Shown here piece by piece: positions 57,095 through 64,000 of a stretch of DNA of 64,000 nt. The translations under genes were made by a program, and so were the position numbers. Under the pieces are notes generated by a model that did not search any database, was not told the DNA's origin, and worked only from the letters and a program-made list of their open reading frames with translations. Source of the stretch: Polytrichum commune (taxonomy: Eukaryota > Streptophyta > Polytrichopsida > Polytrichales > Polytrichaceae); NCBI GenBank assembly GCA_950295325.1, contig OX485803.1, positions 5,206,001-5,270,000 of the forward strand, given 5' to 3'. The first letter of the stretch is position 1; each line of letters opens with the position of its first letter.

Positions 57095-57346
57095 TCAAGG
57101 GCAAGAGGGAATTACCGCATATGAGTGTACCTCTCATTCATTCACCATTAAAACCATAAATGCATTTAGTCTTTTAATTATGATTTTTAGTTTGTTTGGC
57201 ACCATAATTAGCTTCAAAGACCTTGCGTTAGACTAGAAGAAGAAATTTGAGATGAATTGGCCTCTAAATTTATAGAGGATCAAGTTATTATGTTGGATAA
57301 GTGAGAGGTACACTCGTAGGCGATAATTCCCTCTCACCCTCTTTGA
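57095..57346. mobile_element. ~250-bp MITE with ~45-bp inverted arms
   Basis: Left gagggaattaccgcatatga, gtgtacctctcatt; the right arm is the complement (agtgagaggtacactcgtag, gcgataattccctctcaccc). Flanks ttggttca and ttggttta are suggestive of a target duplication but not decisive. The interior is non-coding. Confidence 0.6.
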
Positions 57347-58547
57347 GTTGGTTTAAGGTATGTGGGTGCTATTTGGTTCCTTTTCCATATTCTCCAATTT
57401 CCACCAATTAGATGTACACAACAAAACTCGTGTTGCATTAGCAAATCTACGATAAAACATATGCAAAAAAAACGGATTGAAAATCAAACCTCCTTTGCTT
57501 TAGTTATAATTATCGGAAGTTCACATTTGTTGATTTCTTGATTGGATACATAGGTCCTCCCAATGATTACACCATGGCCCTACACCATTGGCGGTATCCA
57601 ATGTCACTTACCCTACTGTGAGGCCCATCCTAGGTTACCCTAATGGCCAACAAGGTTGACCATTAGTGTAACCTCATGACATTTTTCATTGCATGTTCAA
57701 TATTATCGTCTTGTAACACAAAAACTATCATCTTAAACCCCAAGGTCCTATGCTAAATGTGTTAATGTAACAATTTTGCACTTTGGAAAGCTATTTATCT
57801 TGACAAATAATAGTATGTTGGTCATTAGTAGACATGATGCTACTAGACTGTGAGCCCAAAATGGTGCCCACATGTGGTGATTAACTCTTTGAAACCAATT
57901 TTAGTTTGACTTTGATGTGTTATGATTATTCACAAAACATAAAAAGAGTGAAGTAGGGTGTGGATTTAAGTTTAGGCATTAGGTGGTGTTGTGTGATTAT
58001 TCCAAGGTTTGATTTCAATAAGAGAGTGCCTTGATTATGTGAGTAGGGGGGTAAGGTGAGGCAAGGTGAGCTCCACGGGTAAATGCCCACTTTTGGATCC
58101 ACCTTGTTGGTTTAGGAATGAGAAGGTTTTGTGGATGGGGATTAGTCCCTACTTTGGAGGAGAGGGTTAAAGAATTGTGATTGGAGGTGCTAATCCTCTC
58201 ACCCTATCCTCACCCCTCTCCCCCTCTCTCCCTCTTTGCTACTTAAGGTGGTTCTCTCTCATTTTTTCTCTCTCTCTCTCAAGTTCCCTCAATGGAGATG
58301 AGCTCTTGGAGCTTGGGTCCATGTGTGTGGATTAGTTAATGTTATAGGCTCTTGGGGCTTGGGTCCACGTGTGTGGATTAGTTAGTGATGTTAGGTAATT
58401 AGTTAGCTTATTAGCCGAAGAATAAAAGAGTTAGCAATTGTCCGATTAAGCATCTTGAGGGATTACATTTAAGAGTGTAGCTAAAGGCTCGCATGTGGGC
58501 CTTTGAGCAATTAGTTGCTTAGGTGGTTATGGTGAAATTTAGTTAGG

Positions 58548-59075
58548 TGGCTAAGCCAACTGCTGGACCCTGTGACGAGGTGGCTAGGCGACTGCTGGAC
58601 CTTGGACGAGGTGGCTAAGCCAACTGCTGGACCCTGTGACGAGGTAGCTAGGCCGACTGCTGGACCTTGGACGAGGTGGCTAGGCCGACTGCTGGACCTT
58701 GGACGAGGTGGCTAAGCCAACTGCTGGACCCTGTGACGAGGTAGCTAGGCCGACTGCTGGACCTTGGATGAGGTGGCTAAACCAACTGCTGGACCCTGTG
58801 ACGAGGTAGCTAGGCCGACTGCTGGACCTTGGACGAGGTGGCTAGGCCGACTGCTGGACCTTGGACGAGGTGGCTAAGCCAACTGCTGGACCTTGGACGA
58901 GGTGGCTAAACCAACTGCTGGACCCTGTGACGAGGTAGCTAGGCCGACTGCTGGACCTTGGACGAGGTGGCTATGCCAACTGCTGGACCCTGGGACGAGG
59001 TGGCTAGGCGATTGCTGGACCTTGGACGAGGTGGCCAAGCCGACTGCTGGACCTTGGGGCGAGGTGGCTAAGCCT
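58548..59075 (+). repeat. 32/33-bp minisatellite inside family R copy 2
   Basis: About sixteen units of gacgaggtggctaagccaac-tgctggacc(c/t)tg. The core aagccaac is shared with the 20-bp units of R copy 1, so the two arrays may descend from one ancestral repeat. The frame at 58,893-59,099 (P-T-A-G-P repeat) arises from the unit. Confidence 0.9.
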
Positions 59076-59357
59076 CGGAGTTGCCCGGAAGAGGATTGAT
59101 GTGAGAAGCATTAGTTTATCTACACATCAACTTAACATAGAAGCTAGTCAAGGCTAGTCCTAAACAACCTTACATTAGTACTTCTATAAACCATTACATT
59201 AGGTGTTTAGATTTGGTAGTGCAAGCCAAGTAGTTAAAGCATTAGTTTATCTAGAATTCCGTGTGGCCTCAAAGGCAATTGTACTTGTGATCAACCATTG
59301 AGGGAGTGTTTTTTTAACACTTATGTCCTTTTTGGGAGATTCAATCGCTTATAAGAA

Positions 59358-59513
59358 ATGGATAAAATGGAGGACTCTAGCAAGGGCAAGGTGAAGGAAA
59401 GGATAATCAAAGGCCAAAGGAGAATATCCTTGAGAGTTTGTGTTGCCAAGGCCGCCGGTTGGACCCTAGAAAAGGCCAACGCGACCACGAGCCAAGAGGC
59501 TACTTCTAAATAA
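59358..59513 (+). CDS. family R micro-ORF, copy 2 (51 aa)
   Basis: ATG 59,358 to TAA. M-D-K-M-E-D-S-S start, basic middle (K-E-R-I-I-K-G-Q-R-R), then SLRVCVAKAAGWTLEK, then an Ala/Thr-rich tail. It shares the charge pattern and core with copies 1 and 3. Against copy 1, 10 of 17 core codons differ silently and two change the residue. No known domain. Confidence 0.55.
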   Translation: MDKMEDSSKGKVKERIIKGQRRISLRVCVAKAAGWTLEKANATTSQEATSK

Positions 59514-59984
59514 ACAAAGTATTTCAAAATGACATGAATGCTTAATAATGTGAAGAGATCAATTTTCACGCTACATACACTACATGTGATTCTCAAGACC
59601 ATCACCCAGACTAGGACGCTTAAGGGTGGTGGGTTTGGCCTCACATAGACCTCTAGACATCTAGTCTAACTCCTTCGCAAATGACATATGAGACACTACA
59701 TACTATAAAAAGTATAGCCGACAAAGAACACAATATTCACATGAGCTCCAAAAACCACATTGAAAATGACTATGAACACGATTCAAATGTTTTAAGAGCA
59801 CATGTCATCTTTAAAGGCCCTCGCAACAAGACAATGGCGGGTTTAGCCCATGAGCTAGACCCACCCGTCATGCCTAACCGCTAATGTACCATTGGCAAGG
59901 CTTGGGAAGTCCTCCCAAGCCGGAATAGCTTGGGTATATTGTAGCCCAACTTTCAACCTCCTCTATAAGAAAATCAATCATCAT

Positions 59985-60150
59985 GATTGAAGTTCAAGAC
60001 TTTAAGAAAATGCATATCATTCAAGAGGAATCTAGAGAGTATTTCCTCATATTAACAAAGAAACATCGAAAGATGTCAACATGTAACTAGTTGGACTTGG
60101 AAACACTAGGATCTCGACCAAATCAGCTATGCCCAACATTCTCTTTGGAC
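59985..60150 (+). repeat. repeat family X, copy 9 (5'-truncated)
   Basis: attgaagttcaagacttta, attcaagaggaatctagaga, agatgtcaacatgtaactag, ttggacttggaaacactagg. It lacks the first ~60 bp of the family. Confidence 0.75.
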
Positions 60151-60514
60151 ATTGAATGAAGAAGTACCAAATTTCAAAGTCGAGGCATTCCTAGTCGACC
60201 AAGTCCGTTCAACTGCTCATTAGGGTCATGTAATGCTGACATGGATGAGATCTACATTTCTAAGGCGAATGGAGTTAAGGTTCATGTGGCGGCGGCTTGT
60301 GATTGATCACCCTCATAAGAGTTCTAACACATGTTGTAGCTGAACATTGGAATTTAGATAATCAGTGGCGGGTCACCCTATAGATCAACTGCGTATTACC
60401 TTGACTTTGCCACTTTGAAATTTGTAACAATTTCCGTATTCACAAAGACAAATAATTTTTTTTGCATATTTCTTAGAATTTTTTTCTCTTCGCAACAAAA
60501 TTAAATTCCATGCT

Positions 60515-60982
60515 ACACCCTAAGCTCCATAATATCAACCTCCATAGTGTCACTCACTCTCTAATATCCCAAAACCCTAGGGAACGGATGTTCATAGTTC
60601 AAATCTCACTCCTTATTGTCACCTTCCTCTCCCTTATATCACAAATTTTGTCATTAATGCAAACCACCAAAAGAAGTCAACACACACCCTCGCATTGCGC
60701 CATGTGTCAACATGTGGAGTGTCACCTTCTTATTCTTATTCTTCTTCTTCCTCCCTTGATGCCACTTGTTGAATGTTGGTGCATGCATATGCCACATCGC
60801 CCGGGAAGGCCAACTGGAGTGGACCACACCACACCATTTAACAAGTTGCACTTTGTGTTATTCCATAGTGTCACATGCTACACTAATTCACCAGTATCAC
60901 ATATCCGTGTTAGCACTACAATACTCCGTAATATCTCGTGCGGTTTGGTTGCCACGGGTGTGATACTACGGAGCTTAGGGTC
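60515..60982. mobile_element. MITE G, copy 2, its end hit by Harbinger-like copy C
   Basis: Left ACACCCTAAGCTCCATAATA; right TACTACGGAGCTTAGGGT (inverted). The interior is collinear with copy 1 at 36.9-37.4 kb. Copy C of the Harbinger-like MITE inserted at the TTA within the right end, so the last bases of G (TTAGGG) reappear after copy C at 61,480. Confidence 0.75.
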
Positions 60983-61479
60983 ATTTCACACACGAGACTG
61001 AGAGCCCGCGACCATTGCACTTCCAACACTCTCATTGGTGGAAAAGGCGGAGCCGGTCCAAGTTCGCTTCACACCACACTTGAGGGACCAACGGAGTATG
61101 TGAATGCAAGATGGATGTAAAAAGTCCACATGGATAACTAGATTGCATCGAATGAATCATGTTTCATGCTCACTTGGACTATTTTCAAAAAACCACCTCT
61201 TGGAGGTAGGCCTAATACAAAACCGGGAGACCATGGCACTCTGAACCCTCACAACCATTGATTTATTCTACTTTATCATGGGTGAGGACCCGCATGAATA
61301 AAAATTCATTGAAATAGCATTTAGTTGAAGGCCCGGTCACGTACGACTTCACACTACACTTGAGGGTCCATGACCACACTGCATGATTTTGGAGGTGTCT
61401 TGGGATGGCCTTCGAACACTCTCTTTTGGGCTCTCACACTTTCATGGTCACGGCTCTTGGCTCGTGTGTGAAGCGGCCC
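60978..61479 (+). mobile_element. PIF/Harbinger-like MITE, copy C
   Basis: 502 bp from gggtcatttcacacacgag to ctcgtgtgtgaagcggccc, with TTA at 60,975-60,977 and 61,480-61,482. Interior collinear with copy B. Confidence 0.85.
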
Positions 61480-61533
61480 TTAGGGCAAGCCCAATGACCC
61501 TGCACCTGCATCTACACCTGCGCTTTCTTAAAG

Positions 61534-61917
61534 GCCGTCCCAAGACACCTCCAAAACCATGTAGTGTGGTCACGCACCCTCAAGTGTAGTGTGAAGTCAC
61601 ATGTGACCGGGCTGTCAATCAAATGCTATTTCAATGAATTTCTAGTCATGTGGGTCCTCACACATGATAAAATAAAATAAATCAACGGTTGTGAGCGTTC
61701 GAAGTGTCATGGTCTCTTGGTTTTGTATTAGGCCTACCTCCAGGAGGTGGTTTTTGAAATTAGTCCTAGTGACCATCCATCTTGCATTCACATACATACT
61801 CCGTTGGTCCCTCAAGCGTAGTGTGAAGCAAACTTGGACTAGGTCCGCCTTTTCCACCAATGAGAGTAGTTGAAGTGTAATGGTACCGGGCTCTCAGTCT
61901 CATGTGTGAAGTGGCCC
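61534..61917 (-). mobile_element. PIF/Harbinger-like MITE, copy D (truncated, reverse)
   Basis: Reverse-complement copy from ...catgtgtgaagtggccc (followed by TAA) back to aaggccgtcccaagacacct; the other terminus is missing. Copies C and D face each other. Between them lies an agggcaagccc...ctgcacctgcatctacac piece also related to 63.17 kb. Confidence 0.75.
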
Positions 61918-62229
61918 TAAGATGAAAACGTAGCATGAAAGATATTAATACTATGTGCCAAAAAACAATCTCCACTCATGCCCATAGTTTATTTGGGGCC
62001 GCAAAGAGTACGTAGCAAATACATGCCTCAATCATACCTACCAAACCTATGGAGTAGGTCACCGAGCCTATTGTGACAATTCAAATCTATTTCGACCAAT
62101 GCGACGAATCTAGCCTAAATTGGCCTCTCGAAACGTTGTCGAAATATATATCGACACGGAACAAAAGTTGTCAAATGGTGTTGTCAGGCACCTACCTTGT
62201 TTCTATTACACTGATTATCCCAAACAGTG

Positions 62230-62700
62230 AGGGAGGGCTAAAAGTAAGTGTGAGAAATTAGTGAAGGTGATACTAAATTTCTTTACGCTATGAAATTAGT
62301 GCCACCAAACAATCTAGGAAGCATTGTTCATCTCGGCACTATTAGCTAAAACACTATTCATAGCATCACTATTCATTGAAAGTGTTGATACTATTCATCC
62401 GAGCACTATTCACAGACAAGCACGAGTCTGCATTTGTTATTTGTTATTGTTACTTCAAGAATTCACTCTACAAGCACCTTCGAGTACACAAAATTTTCTC
62501 GAATGTATTGTAAATGAGCATGTATTCGTGAATATACTATCACTCGGTAAAAAAAAAACCCAAGCATCACTTAACTCATTTTGAGACTTGGCAAAATAGT
62601 GCGTGTTTCGAGAATTAGTGCCACGTGGACTAAAGTGGGATACTAATCGGTGTAGTGACTCCATAACAAGAAAAGTCGGTGTGTAGTTTCTATGCAACTT
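62230..62700. other. repeat segment shared with 40.08-40.2 kb
   Basis: ggcaaaatagtgcgtgtttc, gaattagtgccacgtgg and actaatcggtgtagtgac recur in similar order near 40.09-40.17 kb. Frequent attcat/agcacta words. No TIR or gene was identified. Confidence 0.4.
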
Positions 62701-62807
62701 AATCAATGTGTCGAATTATAGCCTTTATTCGGTTGATGATGATTCGAGGAATTCAAGCGATCCGTTGATGCCGAACTTTGAATGCTTTGTGGAGAAATAT
62801 ATATAGT

Positions 62808-63110
62808 TTAATGCAAGAAAGTGTGTATAGGACACGTATGTCCTACCATGTCCATTTTGTCCTTAGTCGTTAAAGCTTGCGACTGATGATTTGGATAATC
62901 ATCACTTGGCAAAATATAAGTGGCAGAGTTCAGTTGCCTGCCCATGCCTTGGAAATTGAAAGCCCTCAAAGGGACTGGGCTTTGAGGAGAGTCCGCCTGC
63001 ATCCATGATCACCACAGGCGTCCTAATTGCAACCCATCAAGTTTTTGTCAGAAGCTCCCCTTTTTTTTTTAAAAAGGCTGCTGGGAAGAATGAGGTTGAG
63101 ACATCATCAT
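62808..63110 (-). other. possible exon fragment (weak)
   Basis: Two minus-strand frames around 62,808-63,002 have relatively balanced composition (one starts M-D-A-G-G-L-S-S-K-P). I recognise no domain and cannot place splice sites. Confidence 0.15.
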
Positions 63111-63159
63111 AGAACCGCTAAAGTAAGAGAGAGCTTGAACCTGTTTAGGAGGAGTAATA

Positions 63160-63230
63160 CACTCTAAGAGCAAGCCCAGTCGTTCCTGGATCTGCATCTG
63201 CATATGGGAATGAAAAGTGGTCTCCACCCA
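63160..63230. repeat. short foldback with ctgcatctgcat words
   Basis: cctggatctgcatctgcat and its near-complement (gtagatgcagacccagg) pair over ~17 bp. agcaagcccagtc outside it resembles the piece between MITEs C and D and the gactgggccagtc at 63,470. Confidence 0.5.
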
Positions 63231-63512
63231 GAATGTAGATGCAGACCCAGGCAAAATTGTCACTCATTCTACCTTACTACCTAGGAATTTCCTCTAGCAT
63301 GATTTGTAGTTTTCTGCGGCCCTACCATATTGAGTTGTCTTTAGTTAAAAGCGTTAATGAAGTTGTTTGTCCTTAGCTGATAGCAGGCTCCCTGCATATC
63401 TCGCCGAAATGCAGGGAGTTCTGCACTTCATGTATTATTTTACATCCAATTTTAGGGTATAGTAGGGTGACTGGGCCAGTCCCCTGCATCTGCATCCGCA
63501 TCGCGGATGAGA

Positions 63513-63582
63513 ATTTGGACACTTTCTTTAGGGCTCTCACACTTTCATGGTCACGCCTCTTGGCCCGTGTGTGAAGTGGCCC
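63513..63582 (+). mobile_element. PIF/Harbinger-like MITE, copy E (right-end fragment)
   Basis: Only the last 70 bp remain (tttggacactttctttaggg ... cgtgtgtgaagtggccc), followed by TTA. Confidence 0.75.
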
Positions 63583-63589
63583 TTACTCT

Positions 63590-64000
63590 TCAAAGTAGAA
63601 GAAAAACAAGAAAACGGTAGAACCATGAGGCTCTGTCCTTTGCTATGAAAGACTACAATTGTAGCTTATTACTTTGCTCATGCCAATCCTTGGCTATTCA
63701 CTATACCAAACCTTTCTTGGATTTGGTGCACCTACTTCTCAAATACGGGTCAAGGATTGAAGCTACTCATTTATCACCCGAAATTTTTAAAATAAATAAT
63801 CAAGAACTGCCAAAATAACACTTGTTAACTAGATTTCTTTCAATGCATTTTAGGGAGCACTTATATGTATATATATAAACTATAGTTAGCATCCACATTA
63901 CATAAAGTGGACCAAAAATAACAAGAACAAGTAACGTCCAAGTGTGAACACAAAGTGGTTAGGAAATTTGCTCTTGAAACGAAGAAGTTGATGCATAGTC
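63590..64000. other. no supported feature
   Basis: AT-rich, non-repetitive within the window, no recognisable open frame. Confidence 0.3.

Larger units (their letters stand above)
57849..59645 (+). mobile_element. family R element, copy 2 (solo-LTR-like), 1,797 bp
   Basis: Starts TGTGAGCCCAAAATGGTGCC, ends GGTTTGGCCTCACA. TAGAC duplications at 57,844-57,848 and 59,646-59,650. The 5' 420 bp are nearly identical to copy 1. The central array is a 32/33-bp minisatellite (58,548-59,075), followed by a micro-ORF (59,358-59,513) and the conserved 3' end. A gagtgttttttt-aacactt motif before the ORF is shared with copy 1. Confidence 0.85.

Noticed and set aside
58548-59075. Repeat-spacer pattern suggesting a CRISPR array
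   Set aside because: Units are contiguous without unique spacers, and the context is plant retroelement DNA.
58893-59099. 68-residue plus-strand frame with Pro-Thr-Ala-Gly-Pro repeats
   Set aside because: A by-product of the 32/33-bp minisatellite in family R copy 2.
43418-59645. Family R copies 1 and 2 as the two LTRs of one 16-kb element
   Set aside because: Each copy has its own matching 5-bp duplication (GGCAT and TAGAC), so they are separate insertions.

Overview
The window looks like transposon-dense, AT-rich nuclear DNA from a land plant with a large genome. Evidence: a small intron-containing gene at the left end, a plant-type Ty1/copia element, plant telomere-type CCCTAAA remnants at 22.13 kb, and many TIR elements and solo LTR-like insertions. 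A seed-free or non-angiosperm plant (fern or similar) is my guess from the mix of animal-like hAT and DD34E Tc1-type transposase relics; the sequence does not prove it. Only one host gene has real support: a multi-exon gene on the minus strand at 2656-3718 for a short membrane-anchored coiled-coil protein. Almost everything else is mobile or repeated DNA, mostly decayed.

Layout. 0-4 kb: host gene and its flanks. 4-10 kb: dispersed family H, a ~200-bp tandem array, a pogo-like deletion derivative (7925-8579), and a Harbinger-like MITE whose right end was amplified in tandem up to 10.02 kb. 10.5-12.6 kb: dead hAT transposase gene. 15-20 kb: a SINE, two small foldback MITEs and a 232-bp satellite-like array. 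20.9-22.0 kb: 1.1-kb TIR element with an internal hairpin. 23.0-24.6 kb: Tc1/mariner-type element with a broken DD34E transposase. 24.7-26.9 kb: cluster of repeat family X (accggtt-rich), riddled with nested MITEs and a SINE. 27-29.1 kb: H copy, Harbinger-like MITE and a MITE with ~42-bp TIRs. 29.1-43.4 kb: mostly featureless, with two SINE copies and MITE G. 43.4-59.6 kb: three copies of family R (TG...CA ends, 5-bp TSDs), a Ty1/copia element invaded by one R copy and another solo LTR-like insertion, a hAT-type MITE, a CTATAGCC-rich block, and a pair of long inverted arms. 60-64 kb: more G and Harbinger-like copies.

Most notable observation: all three family R copies keep a short intact ORF ending in almost the same peptide (core CVAKAAGWTLEK). 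The codons differ mainly at synonymous positions, although each copy carries a different tandem-repeat array next to it. This suggests a small selected protein carried by an otherwise non-coding element. The window is also a good insertion chronology: several insertions can be dated relative to their hosts because target duplications and uninterrupted paralogues are visible.
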